NCBI GenBank assembly: GCA_944990035.1
Contig: CALYLX010000008.1
Span: 584,684-648,683 of the forward strand
Direction of reading: 5' to 3'
DNA length: 64,000 nt
From: Clitopilus passeckerianus
Lineage: Eukaryota; Basidiomycota; Agaricomycetes; Agaricales; Entolomataceae
Both the position numbers and the translations under genes were made by a program. The notes beneath the pieces are model-generated. The model did not search any database and was not told the origin of the DNA. It worked only from the letters and a program-made list of their open reading frames with translations. Below, piece by piece: positions 43,224-55,300 of the stretch. The number at the start of each line of letters is the position of its first letter. The stretch's first letter is position 1.

Positions 43224-44071
43224 TCATAGAAGAAGTGCAAAAGCCATAGCTGATGTGCCCAATGCAACGGCAGTCTTCCACAACTTCATATCGAGACCAA
43301 TGGCCCCGTTGTCGTCTCCTGATCCTGATGAGGTGGTGTTGGTTGTACCAGCGCCAGGGGTAGGACCGCCGGTAGGAACGCTCGAGGTAGTGACCGTCAC
43401 CAGCCTTGATGCGCTCGACGAAGTGGTGGGCGTTGGAGTAGGGGTAACCGACGAACCAGGGGGAGCAGTGGTGCTGCTGGACGATACGTTGTTGCCGGCC
43501 GGGGGAGTGTTAGTGCCGTCACCGCTGCTGAAATCAGGCGGAGGCGTAGCAGACGATGCGTCAACCAAGGCACCAGTGCCCCAGGGAATAGGAGCGTTGG
43601 TTTTAGGCTGGTTGGGGTTTGCTGGGGGAACGGTCTGTCCTGAGGCCGAGGAAATGGCGAAGCGGGTGGTCCATTGCTGGACGGTACCGGGAGCTGAGAA
43701 CTGGTAGAAGTAGATGGCAGAGTAGGGGTTGACATCCGGGCAGGGGTGGTCAAAGGTACCCGAGACAGTTCCATCCAAGCCAGTCTTGACAGCTAAGATG
43801 GGCGCAAATATGAGCAAAATGCGAAACACAGTCCAGTTCTAAGACACGTACTCGTCAAATGAACCATATTGAAGTTGTCGCCCGTCATGAGTTCAATCGC
43901 CATATTCTTCCACGCAGTAGGGGAATCCTTGTCACCATCCCATTCAATATGACATTGTCCGCCAACTTTGTAAACAGTGCCAGGTCCGGGGACGGTGGGG
44001 GTAGCATCTGCGTAGACGGTGCCAACGAGGGAGGAGGCAAGGAGAGCCGTGATTGCGAATGTTCCAAACAT
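43224..44071 (-). CDS. GPI-anchored Ser/Thr-rich surface protein (Kre9/Knh1-like N-domain)
   Basis: Exons (minus) 43852-44071 and 43224-43792; 262 aa. Signal peptide (FAITALLASSLVGTVYA), then a beta-rich domain of about 100 residues (PGPGTVYKVGGQCHIEWDGD, AIYFYQFSAPGTVQQWTTRFAISS) of the kind found in fungal Kre9/Knh1-like GPI proteins. It is followed by a Pro/Ser/Thr-rich stalk (about 140-235) and a hydrophobic C terminus (WKTAVALGTSAMAFALLL) after a Gly/Asp/Asn patch, as expected for GPI attachment. Probably located in the cell wall or plasma membrane, perhaps in beta-glucan assembly or adhesion; family role is by analogy. TATATAAA at 44232-44238 (minus) lies about 160 bp upstream. Confidence 0.85.
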
Positions 44072-45116
44072 CTTCAGTTCTTTAGGAAAAGAGGGTGGCT
44101 ACGAATAGGCAGAGAGATGAGTACAAGTTGACCAGCAAAATGTGAGCGCACAGCGCCGAAGACGAGACTCGAAAGGACGAGGGGACGGGGTGGATATCAA
44201 ATCGAAGAAAAAAGTACCACAAGACTCACTGTTTATATGATCAGGCAATTCAGGGGGGACTCTGTTACCTTGAAACTTGATGGGAGGCGACTCGAAATTT
44301 TGATGTTGGTTGGAAAGAGCGGGTGGTTTAAACGAGAGTGTGGTTTTAAGCAAGAGCGCTAGAAGCCAAGAGGACGAGAATCCTCCGTCGTTGTACGATG
44401 AAGAGACGAAGGAGTGGAAAGCGGCCGTCAAGGGAGGGGCTGAGTTTATAAAATGCCTCGCGTGGTCATCCAGGTCTGTACATGCCGTGCCTAGCGAAAT
44501 ATGTTTTCCGACGTTCGGCTAGGATTTTAGCCCACGGTATTCATGGGCGTCCGATAATAGTCTGACCCGATCCGTCAAGCCTTGATGGTTATCTTGTGGG
44601 CTTACAAGCCGAATATTCACCCAGAACACAAAAACGCGGCGATGACAAGCCGGGGGATGTTCGCTGTACTGCCACAGATAAACTGCAGTCGCATGGGCAA
44701 GAAAAACGCCATTCCACTCGTCGTCGTGGCTAACTGCGATGTTGCCTTAGTTTTGTGGGTTTAGGTCGGAACTGCTAGCAAGCTCTCCTTGATGGTAAGG
44801 GCAGACGTTGTGAACGATCATCAAAACGCGGGGTTATCATCATTCAGCGCAAAGGCGATGCCCAATTCATTCGAATGCGGTTCGTGTTTTATGGTTACAA
44901 TGTCAAAGACAGAGGGAATGAGAGATGACGGCTGGAAATTATACATGATTATTATTGGGTATGCAATTACACCAAAACAGAATAACGCACAACGGCAGTG
45001 TAAGTATGGGTATCGTTAGGAAGATGGCAAGCAAAGTTAAAGCAAACGGCGTTCAATCCGCTCTATGAATCTACTCAATGTCAGTGGCGTTGAGTGAGAG
45101 CAACAACATTGTCATA
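44072..45116. other. Intergenic region, GPI-protein promoter
   Basis: About 1 kb; TATA-like ATATAAAC (minus) at 44232-44239. The remaining ORFs show no domain. Confidence 0.45.
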
Positions 45117-45812
45117 TCAACGAACCTCAGCAGCAAGTCGAGTCCATTCTAGCAAAGAGCGATAATATTCGTCTTTGCCCTCATCGACTGGGAAATCTGG
45201 ATGCCATAGTGTTATCGACGAGAATTGGGCAGTGGGAACCAGCGTCCGTGTGTCTTTGTGTGGAAGGTCGTCATCTTCAGTTATTGTTGGCGAGTCAACA
45301 TCCATAGCTTCATCATATTCCTCGACGTTGTTGTCCACGTCATGTACAAAGCCGGAACTACGCGTTCTACGAGTCGCATTCGAGTTCTTCTTCGTCTTAG
45401 GTTTTGATCTGGGCTGGTCATCGACGGTAGAGTCATTTCCAGTGCCTGCAACTTTGAATACTACGCCCGTGTAGCCTTCGGGCAGCTTCACATCAAGGCC
45501 TTGAATCTTCCTCCCTCGAAATGAGCTAACAAAACGTGCAGGAGCCTCCGGGATGGCTTCAGCGACTGCACTTTTCTCGTCAACAACGGGTTTTACTTCA
45601 ACACCCATCTCCTCATCTTCTGCCTCGTTCTTTCCCTCTTCGGCTGCATTCTTGTCCTCTCGTTCGGGCGCCGCCTCGACGCGTAAGTATGTTGAGATGG
45701 GTGCCTTCCCGGAGTAATCAATGTGAAAGGGCATGAGATTCGGTGTACATGACTTCAGACCGCTCTTGTTCGTGATGGGTGCAATTTCGAGCACCTGGGT
45801 CGTCGATGTCAT
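45117..45812 (-). CDS. RNH203: Ribonuclease H2 subunit C
   Basis: Single-exon gene of 231 aa. The two conserved blocks of RNASEH2C/Rnh203 are present: an N-terminal NLMPFHIDYSGKAPISTYL and RFVSSFRGRKIQGLDVKLPEGYTGVVF, and a C-terminal SSITLWHPDFPVDEGKDEYYRSLLEWTRLA. Between them lie acidic, low-complexity linkers (EGKNEAEDEEMG; SKPKTKKNSNATRR). The protein is a structural subunit of the trimeric nuclear RNase H2 that removes ribonucleotides from DNA. It starts 279 bp from DNM1 on the other strand, so the two share a promoter region, which contains a GTC/GTT triplet run near 45800-45840. Confidence 0.93.
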   Translation of the reverse strand: MTSTTQVLEIAPITNKSGLKSCTPNLMPFHIDYSGKAPISTYLRVEAAPEREDKNAAEEGKNEAEDEEMGVEVKPVVDEKSAVAEAIPEAPARFVSSFRGRKIQGLDVKLPEGYTGVVFKVAGTGNDSTVDDQPRSKPKTKKNSNATRRTRSSGFVHDVDNNVEEYDEAMDVDSPTITEDDDLPHKDTRTLVPTAQFSSITLWHPDFPVDEGKDEYYRSLLEWTRLAAEVR

Positions 45813-45842
45813 CGTCGTCGTTGTCGTCGTTGTCGTCAGCAG
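45798..45842. repeat. GTC/GTT triplet run at RNH203 5' end
   Basis: An imperfect trinucleotide run (GTCGTC, GTTGTC units) crosses the RNH203 start codon and its leader in the divergent RNH203/DNM1 promoter. Confidence 0.6.
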
Positions 45843-46091
45843 TCACGATGCTGGGGAACACGTCGCGCTACGCGTGGATTGGAGCCTTGGCACCGCGTTA
45901 TTTGCACCAACTTGACGTCACCTTCTCAGCCTAACAACGATAAACAACCCGTTCCGTCAGATTTGCCGTTTCCTGTGTGCTGCCGGTGCTTTGACGCGTT
46001 CTTCCTTAAAACTCTTAAAGGCTGGTCCAGCGCCTTTCAACACCTTCAAAACTTTAGACCTGACGTCGGAGGAGACGTCGACTACGCTAGA

Positions 46092-49003
46092 ATGGATCAG
46101 GATCTCATCAAGTTGGTCAATAAGCTCCAGGATACCTTCAACAACCTTGGTGAGTCCAAAACCTTGACAGGGTCCCTGCAAGAATTTACCAGATATATAG
46201 GAGGGGAGCTGGACATGCCGCAGCTGGTTGTGGTAGGTCTTATAGGCACTGGAACGTATACAGGTGGCCTCAAACATTTTCTGCTAGGTTGGCAGCCAGT
46301 CAGCGGGAAAGTCTAGTGTCCTGGAAACGTATGTTCAACACCTTGGTTACTCCCAGCAACGGTTCATCTAACAGTATTTCAGGATTGTAGGAAGAGATTT
46401 CCTTCCTCGCGGTCAAGGCATTGTAACAAGACGGCCACTCGTCCTCCAACTCATCCATACACCTGTACCGGAAGAAGGATCAGCCAATGCCAATCCTTAT
46501 ACTGAATGGGGTCAATTCTTGCATATCGACAAACGCTTCACCGACTTCGCGGAAATAAGAAGGGAGATTGAGCAAGAAACGTTCCGAGTGGCTGGCCAGA
46601 ACAAAGGCATTAGCAAGCTCCCTATATCGCTGAAGATACATAGCCCTAATGTCCTGGACTTGACACTGGTCGACCTTCCTGGTTTGACCAAGGTATGTCG
46701 GAATATTCTCTACGTGCAGAATCAATCTGACTTTTGGTTCCATGGCCAGATCCCTGTCGGAGACCAGCCAAGCGACATTGAACGCCAAATACGCAACCTG
46801 ATTCTGGAGTATATCTCGAATCCTAACAGGTTGGTCCCGGCCTCCCTCTCTATCCCCGCTGCCTTCCTGACAACTTGAATTCTTCAAGCGTGATCCTCTC
46901 CGTCTCGCCTGCCAATGTCGACCTCGCCAATTCCGAGTCTCTGAAACTGGCCCGTCAAGTTGACCCTCAAGGCCGCCGAACCATTGGTATTCTCACAAAG
47001 CTGGACCTCATGGACGCCGGAACAAATGCTCTAGACGTTCTCACCGGTCGCGTATACCCACTTAAACTCGGGTTCATTGGCGTGGTTGGGCGCAGTCAAC
47101 AAGACATCAATTCCGGGAAGAGCATGCAGGATGCGCTGCAACATGAGACGGATTTCTTTAGAAATCACGCTGCATATAGGAACATTGCACATAAGAACGG
47201 CACGAGATATCTGGCAAAGTCTCTAAACCAGGCATGTAATCTCTTCTCCACCTAAGTACGGCAGCTGACTGATTTATTGTACAGGTTTTGATGAACCACA
47301 TACGAGACAAGCTTCCAGATATGAAAGCACGCCTTAATACACTGATGGGCCAAGCTCAGCAGGAACTCAACTCCTTTGGAGATGCAGCAGTTTTTGGTGA
47401 CAAGAACCAGGTATGTGCATATATTGAGTCGAAAATGTCGGATTTTCCTCACATGGATCATAGCAAGGAGCCCTTGTCCTACGGCTAATGACCCAATTCG
47501 CTCGGGACTACGTGTCGTCCATAGAAGGCACCAAAGTCGATATCTCAACCAAAGAGCTCACTGGTGGCGCACGGATATATTATATTTTCAACGACGTCTT
47601 TGGTCAAGCTCTCGCTTCCCTTGATGCGACGGGAAACCTGGAGGATACCGACATCAGGACTGCGATACGAAATTCCACTGGACCCAGGCCTAGTCTGTTT
47701 GTACCAGAGATTGCATTCGATATTCTGGTGAAACCACAGATCAAGCTATTGGAGGCACCGAGTCTGCGGTGTGTGGAACTTGTATATGAAGAACTCGTCA
47801 AGATCTGCCACAACTGTACGAGTGTGGTGAGTATATGCGCCTCCGCATACAAGATGTTGAACCTGATGAGCATATTAGGAATTGCAACGCTTCCCTCGAC
47901 TGCATGCTCAGCTCATTGAGGCCGTCTCGGAGCTACTTAGGGAACGCCTTGGTCCCACGTCAGATTATGCGCAAAGTCTTATCGAGATTCAAGCTGCATA
48001 TATCAACACCAACCACCCCTCCTTCATCGCTGGCTCTGCAATGGCTGCCCAACAGCCTAGCACACCCCGAGCAGTAGCGGCACCCCAGCCCGCCCATCCC
48101 GAGATCAATGGCAGGGCTTCTTCGGAAATTGACGAGGACGACCCATCCGATTCCGACAGCATCTTCCCTCCTCGCAACGATGGCCGGTCAGTTTCCTCAA
48201 CCGTCCACGACAGGTCCCGCTCAACTCTAACCTCCAGCGCCACTACACCCGCGATGTCCATCAACAAGCGTTCTTCCTCCAAAACACGGCACCCCTCCAA
48301 CCACCACCAACGCCCAGCATCAGTGGCCGGCGGTGCATTGCTCAACGGCAATGGATCTTCTCCTCCTTCGACGCGTGAGACATTCCTAAACTACTTCTTC
48401 GGCCAAAATGGACCAGGACCTATTGCTGGGTCAAGCTTGGACAGGCATAGTCATAATCACAGCCCTGCTGGTGGATCTATACTGTCGCAGGCGGTTGTGC
48501 CCGTCGGAAGGGATGTCTCTGCTCCCGAGCAAACTTCCAATGCAAGGCTGTTGGCAGGAAAGAGGACATTGGACGGAAACGATGCTGCATTCGATATGAA
48601 GAGTCTTGGGAAACATATTGAGGCTGTAAGTCAACTAGTCTTATGCCTTGTTCTGCTCTGCTGACTGTCGTTTCAGGTTCCTTCTGAGGGTGGCCATTTG
48701 ACCATGCGAGAAGAAATGGAAATCAGACTCATCCGCTCCCTCATCGCTTCCTACTTTGGCATCGTTCGACAAAGCATACAAGACCTCATCCCCAAAGCGG
48801 TCATGCATCTCCTGGTTAACCACACCTCACAGCAAGTCCAGAACCGACTAGTAGCTTCGCTATACAAGCCAGAACTATTCGGGGACCTGTTGAACGAGGA
48901 CGAAGCTTTGGTTGCGGAGAGGACAAGGGTCAAGGCTTTGCTTGACGCTTACAAGGAGGCGTTCAAGACCCTCTCGGATGTCAACTTGAAAACGACGATT
49001 TAG
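46092..49003 (+). CDS. DNM1: Dynamin-like GTPase, Dnm1 type
   Basis: Ten exons: 46092-46149, 46201-46232, 46288-46328, 46383-46692, 46750-46829, 46889-47231, 47285-47410, 47464-47826, 47879-48625, 48677-49003; 808 aa. The G1 loop GSQSAGKSS (32-40) spans exons 2-3, then [14 protein letters not shown], switch/G3 VDLPGLTK and G4 TKLDLMD. Middle domain, a long Ser/Pro-rich variable (B-insert) region (about 545-690, with [14 protein letters not shown]) and a C-terminal GED (about 700-805). The insert and the Dnm1-like N terminus point to the mitochondrial/peroxisomal fission dynamin rather than Vps1. Intron 6 (47232-47284) has a GC donor (CAG|GCATGT). Convergent with the BCS1-like gene. Confidence 0.93.
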
Positions 49004-49536
49004 ATCTGGTGTATTGACGATACCGAGTCTTTTATAGATAATTTGTGCCATGTCCTGTATCCCAACTCTGGTTTTGTTTCTAATGACTTACGCTCTGGTA
49101 ATATATACGCACATCTAGTTTACTATCAGAGAATTGCCTTTGCATTTGAACCCAAGAAACGCGGCTAAGAACAACATCAGGGTTCACTTGGGACATACGC
49201 TCTTGTGACCACTCCAACGAATTGAGATGAGGGGTGAACGATGTATATTCTCCATCAAGTTATGCCAGTCTATGTAGTCTAAAGTATGTACTTAAAAATG
49301 CGCACACCAGAATATTTACCACATAAGAACCACAGGCGTCAAGGAACCGATATCAATTGCAGTACAGAGACGATTCGTAGCAAAAGCAGCCTCAAAAGAA
49401 CAGAACGAGCAGAGTCAAGGTGAGGCTGCCAGGGAGCCCGTAGGTTGGCTCTAGCAGGACCAACGATTTCCAACCACGGAAGCGACATCGAGCGAGCTAA
49501 CAGCATTCAGTTTGCTAGAAACATTAGCAGCTTGAA
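49004..49536. other. Intergenic between convergent DNM1 and BCS1-like genes
   Basis: 533 bp of 3' flanking sequence; nothing else recognised. Confidence 0.45.
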
Positions 49537-52398
49537 TTATGCGTCAGTGGCGGTGGCTTGAGTCGTGGTTTCGGTCGTGGACTCTGATGCGGATTTTCCC
49601 TTGACCGAAACCCATTTCTCCTTCTTCGCCTCCTTAGATTTCTCGTCATCGTCCTCCGAGGTCATGCTGTCTTCAGTGTCTGCATCCGCACCTGTGCCCT
49701 CGGACTCCGAGGGCGATGACGAGGAGGATGAATCGCCATTCTCGCTGGTGGCAGTTGCAGGTGAATCGCTGGACGATGCGGCCTTCTCCTTGGACTGCTT
49801 CTTCTTCAAACGTTCCTTACGCTCCTGTTTCTGTGGGCCGAATGGTGTCAACGAGAGTCGGTATCGACCTCATGAAATTTTTACCTCTTTGGCCTCTTTC
49901 TCTTCCTTCTCCTTGGCTTCCTTCTCTTCCTTCTATAATTTCAAATTCAGGACACGTTCATGGACCGAGATAAAACGTTGCACACCTCTTTCTTCGCCTT
50001 CTCCTCGGCCTCTTTCTTTTCTTTGGCTTCACGATCTGCTTTTTCCTTCTTTAGCTTTTCGCGCATCTCACGTTCTGAGATCACCCATGCTGCAACCTCA
50101 TCCACACACTCGCGTGGACGAGTCTTATTCTTGAGCAAGTAGCCTTGGAGGCTTGCCACCTATCAAGAAACAAGTGAGTACGTGGCCAGTATACTGCAGA
50201 AAGCGGAACTTACACTCAATTCATCTTCCGGAATGGCCTCTGCAAAGCGCTTAGCAAGTACTGAAATTTCCTCTTCAGTCAACAAAGGAATAGCATGAGT
50301 TGATGCCTTGCGCTTCGAGCCAGGAAGGTTCCTCTGGGAGGCATCCTCCTTCTTTGCATCTTTCTCAGCATCAGCTACAGGTTCCGCAGCTGCAGGCTTG
50401 TAGGGGAAGAAGCATTTGAAGATGCCTTCAGCTTGCCATTTGGTGGCGTGTGTGAAGTTCACCCAAACGTCCATACGACCCGGTCGACTCAACGCCGGGT
50501 CCAGGCGTTCAATATGATTCGTGGTGGCAAATAGAAGTCTAATGAGGTGTGATGAGCACAGTCAAAGGCGAAGGAATTTTAGAATACTTACCGGCCTTCT
50601 GCGGCTGCAACTCCGTCAAGACTGTTCAGCAAGCCACTCAAACTCAAAGTAGAACCATCAGTCTCCTCCTTTGCAGTAGTGCTAACTGTAGCCGTCGAAG
50701 ATGGAGGGGCTCCAGTAGAGCCTGAGTCACGGCTGACTGAACGTGTGAAAGCGGCGTCTAAGTCTTCCAAAAGTAGAATACATCTGTCATTTCCAGAAAA
50801 CATATGTGAGCAATTGTCACACACAATCGGGAGATAACGAAACTTACCTTGAAGGTACATGACCCATCAACGTTGTCAACATATTATCACTCATTCTGGA
50901 GAAAGCCGAAATTAGGTCGTCTGGAAAATTCAGACTTGACGATGATCTTACCCCTTGGCCGAAAGGGAAATGACATAGATGTCAAGACCTAGCTCTCCTG
51001 CCAACGAATGAATGAGAGAGGTTTTCCCGCTATGAAAGGCATCAGCATCGCTCGGCGAGATCAAGGACGAAAACGTACCTTCCCGGTACACCGTGCAGCA
51101 AATAGCCCCGTCTGAACGGAATGCCTGCGGAAAATCAGCACGGAAATCTATTTCATCAAGCTCAGTCGTCCTACCTCGTTCCGCATACCTGGGGATATGT
51201 TAGCCATGAGAAATATTTCATACAACTCATGAAGACTCACCAATCCTCGGAGCCCAAGAAGTCCTTGCAATCCGCAAGGAGCATGTCCTTGACACCTGGC
51301 TGGAGAACGATCGAGCTCATGGGCCTCTTTTGGCGAGCACCATTCCAACGCCAGCATTGATATGTGCTGTGAAAATCTAAGCTTCAGTCTTGCTAGATTA
51401 GATTCAATTACCACAAGACGTACGTATCGGCCAAGAATATGTGAACACGATGCTCAGCATCCTTTTCATATTCCCGCTTGGCTTCCAGCACAAGCTTCTT
51501 AAGAATATCATTGCTGCGTGCAACGACACTGCGCCAAAATTAGCATTCGGGGACTTCCGTCATAATCGGAATTACCGTACCTAATCTTGAGCTCAGCCCC
51601 AAGGCCATATTCAGTCGGATACTTCTTGGTACGAGTTATCTAGCGGGCAAAATCGTAAGCCAATGTAATTAAACCTTAGTCAAATTCGTACTCTGAGCCA
51701 GTGACCGCGGTAATAGATGGTGTGCGTGGTATCTGAAAGCGACAAATCCTCAGCGCCTGTCCGACCCGACCGAAAGTCCATAACTTACCTAAGCTTGGCA
51801 TGAACGCGACCTTTCGCTTTCGCCGACCATGAGCTAACCCCTCAGCATCGTCGTCCTCTTCCTCATCTTCCAGGTCGCCTGCTGTTGACTGGTTCATTCC
51901 ACGACGGCCAACTGAGCGTGTAGTGATATCAAATTCCCTGCTTCGGCCCCAGGCCGGTTGCTAATGACTTCCGTCAGCTTGCGCCACTGAGCGCAGAAGT
52001 TGCTATTGAAGTTACCTTGGCAAGCCAGTGCATCAACCTATTACAACAGGTTAGTATCGACCACTAACTCTACAAACAAAGCAGTACATACCAATCATAC
52101 GGGTAATCCTCTTGGCTAAAGTGGGCAGTCAGGAAGAACGCTAGAGTAGCAAAGGTCGTAAGAATGCGTGAAGGACCGGGTATCTAAAGCAGGGGACCCA
52201 CAATCGACGAAGCCATTCCAAGCAGAGACTGAAGCGCGACGGGCGGTCTCGACGGTGCCACCGATAACTACTAGTTTCTGAAGAGCCGTTAACCCCTATT
52301 CGTTGAGTGCCATGAACGAATGCATTGCATACCAAAGTATCTTGTAGGGTGTTGGTATTCATGCCCAATGGCGACAGCATACTCTTGATAGCGTCCAT
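49537..52398 (-). CDS. BCS1-like AAA ATPase
   Basis: Eighteen exons (minus): 52333-52398, 52202-52277, 52092-52140, 52016-52037 (22 nt), 51789-51960, 51692-51732, 51581-51639, 51424-51528, 51241-51366, 51175-51188 (14 nt), 51079-51124, 50952-51029, 50848-50895, 50592-50783, 50214-50538, 49986-50159, 49885-49932, 49537-49830; 644 aa. The N-terminal BCS1-type region ([34 protein letters not shown]) precedes the AAA core: Walker A GVPGSGKTS split by an intron, Walker [13 protein letters not shown], sensor [16 protein letters not shown], Arg finger SRPGRMD. The C-terminal third is a Lys/Glu coiled stretch and a Ser/Glu/Asp tail not present in true mitochondrial Bcs1. The basidiomycete BCS1-like family is expanded; a mitochondrial membrane location is likely but its client is unknown. 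Confidence 0.9.
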
Positions 52399-55300
52399 GG
52401 CTGAAGGCTAACAAGGCACAGGAGAAGAGTAAGAGGAGAGAAGGGCAAGACCAAACTTACGCGTCGGCCTTATATGGCTTTGATATACATGTGCCTCGTG
52501 CCAGAAGGGTAGCAGCGCCTATAACACCATCCGCGGCGGATTTTCCTTTTTACGGAGTAAAGCCGAACGCGAGAGAGAGTCCAGTTGCCACTGTCGGACT
52601 GCGTAGAGCTGTGAAATGGACTTCGGTTGCGGATAGTGAAGGCGCTTGTCTAAATGACGGTGCATGACTCCCTATCTGTGATTGACTTCGAGCGCCGTGT
52701 CACTCATGAAAGCTGTTTTTCAACGTGTGTCCACGTCCTTGGTTTTATTGATAGTCGTCGTAGGCGGTTGCGTTCCAACAACTATTTATTAAATGAAGAC
52801 TGAAGCGCGTGAAGTGGCGCCAGGGAAAACAGCGGGCCAATGGACCCTGACAAGACTGACATGATGATGCGGACGCGATCTCCTTTTGTGGTAGCTTTAT
52901 CTACTCACATAGACGTAGGTAGACGTAGGTGTCCGTCGATTGAGTGCGAGCGACCACACAGCCTGGTCCACAGAAGTAGAGGGCGACCCCCTTCCTGGCA
53001 TATTGACTGAGTTGAAACAGTCTCAGAAGAGAAAAGGTAATTCACTTACGGCGTATTACTGACCCCTTTCTTTGCAAATTCGCTAAGCTGGAACAACGGC
53101 AGTTTTCTGCGACCAGCTCGGAGTGCAATAGCACCAAGTCCCACCTCCATTGATTGATAATGCTTGGGACCAGGTGATGCATGCGGGGTAACCTCAGATT
53201 CAATCTCATGTCGGTGCCTTCAAGGCTGTTGGGTGTCCAACAGGATATTGGGTACAGCTGTTAGGCGCTGAAGATGGTAATCCCTTAGCTGAAATTGGTT
53301 GTGAAAATAGAACTTTCTGGGTCCGATATGGATTGCCACAGCTACCACAAGTAGGGCCTGAGCGACAGTTGCTTTCCGTAAATGAAATTCAAGGTCATGC
53401 AAGCTCTGTGCGTCCGCGTTAGCACATACTTTTGATTCAAGTTGTTGTTGTAGTACCATGGAGAAAAGACTGCAGCTCTGACGGAGCACATGGCAGATTG
53501 CAGAAGCGATCGTTCTTCCCTAGATAGCTGTTTGATCGGCATTGCTTTGAAGAGCGAGCGAAAGTCAGGTCCTTGCCTGGTCCCTGTGCAGCTGACGCTC
53601 GTCGGACACAAATTCACGATCAGCTTGTCGTTTGTCGGTCTCGTGGCTGAATCGGTGTCCATAAATTGCCTGGAGGGGACAATCTCTGTGGATATTTAGC
53701 GAGAATTTTCGATATAGATAGCGTCTCAATATCATCCTCTGATGAAAAATGGACCATACATCGCCGTATTTCACACCTTTGAGCTGCGCCGCAATTAAGC
53801 GACCCACAACAAGGCTGAAGGAAAGAATATCACTGGCATTAATGGGGTGCAACTTGAAATGCCCCCGAACGATGGATGTTTCTATAATTCTGATCTGTCA
53901 AATTTTGAGGGAATGCCAGGGGTCTATCTGGGTACATAATGAGGGCCGAGTATTAGGGCTCTTCCTCTATGTAGCATGGGGTGCACCCCAGAGCATCACC
54001 AGGCTATTCGAGTTGGAATGGCAACAGAAGAAGAAAAAGAGATTTTCTTTTCATGACAATGTCATGAGTTAGGATTTCGAACTTCCCTTTGCCATCATCA
54101 ATCAACGACCTTGATCTGTGTTAAGGCGGCCCAAGATATTTGTGGTGTGGATCTAGAAAATCGGAAATATTCGGGCTTCCCTGCATCGAGTTTGTGGGCG
54201 TGGCTCTCATACATGACAAGTGTAGGAAATTCTCAGATCAAAGGCGGAAATTATCCTAAGTCCCTTTCTTAACGTGAATGAAGCCTGGATCTTGTGGTGT
54301 TTGCGATAGTCGCATCTCAATCTGGAGTGGTCAGGCCAACGCTGTGTAGGGAAAGGAAACCCCGGTTCATTCCAACTGGTGTAATGAAATGCGGCTTCAT
54401 CTCCGCAGTCATATCCCAGTCCATTGATCAATACCGCACGTCATTAAGAGAATATTTGTGGCCCGGGGCAAAATGAGTATTGATCCATTAATTTTCGAGT
54501 TGATGGTACTTTGATCAAGAGGCCAAAATCTTGATTAAAGAAGCCGCTGAGTCCAATGAGTGCGGGCGTAGTAAGTATAGGAGCTGAGAATTAACGAGTT
54601 CATTGCGGTTTTGACCGTCTAACAGGCAAATGAAAAGTCGCGCAGATAATAATTAGACTACTCGGCGATGGTGGTATCTAGCACAAGTATAGCATGCCTC
54701 ATTTTGGCCAAACGGTAAACCCTAGCCCAAACACAAGCTTGACGGGCAATTACGCATCTCATACAGGGGCCAAGCCACCATGGCCAGAGTAGGCCTCGTA
54801 GCTTGTCAAGTACCGATCCTGTCTGAAATCAATCACCTTCCACTCCTCTCGCTATCGTTCCGTCAAGCCTATGAAGGGCATGCGTGAAGTAATGTGGACC
54901 ACAGAACGTGCTGTGGCAACCGCTGCATGCAAGTGGCAAATTCGATCTACCAGGCGAATTCAGGGATATTGACACCATGAATGACATCTTGACGTTCCGA
55001 ATCTCAACACAAGCAAGAAGTAAGAGTCCGGTCGAACTCCTCCTCCAATCAGTGCGACGACCAGACCAAGCAGACCAAAGAGAATAATGTGACGCAGAGC
55101 GATGGCCACAAACTGACAATTGCTGCCTCTTGATCGAGATGATCTACTGGCCTGATCGAGGTATGCCAGACAGGGATGTATCAGGTCAGGAGCGGGTCGA
55201 CCTCATCACAAGCTCCGAGAGAAGAGTGTATACCCGGCGGTCGAGTGAAAGGGACAGTCATCCGAGCACGTTATACCAAGGGGATCGTGGGTCGAGAACC

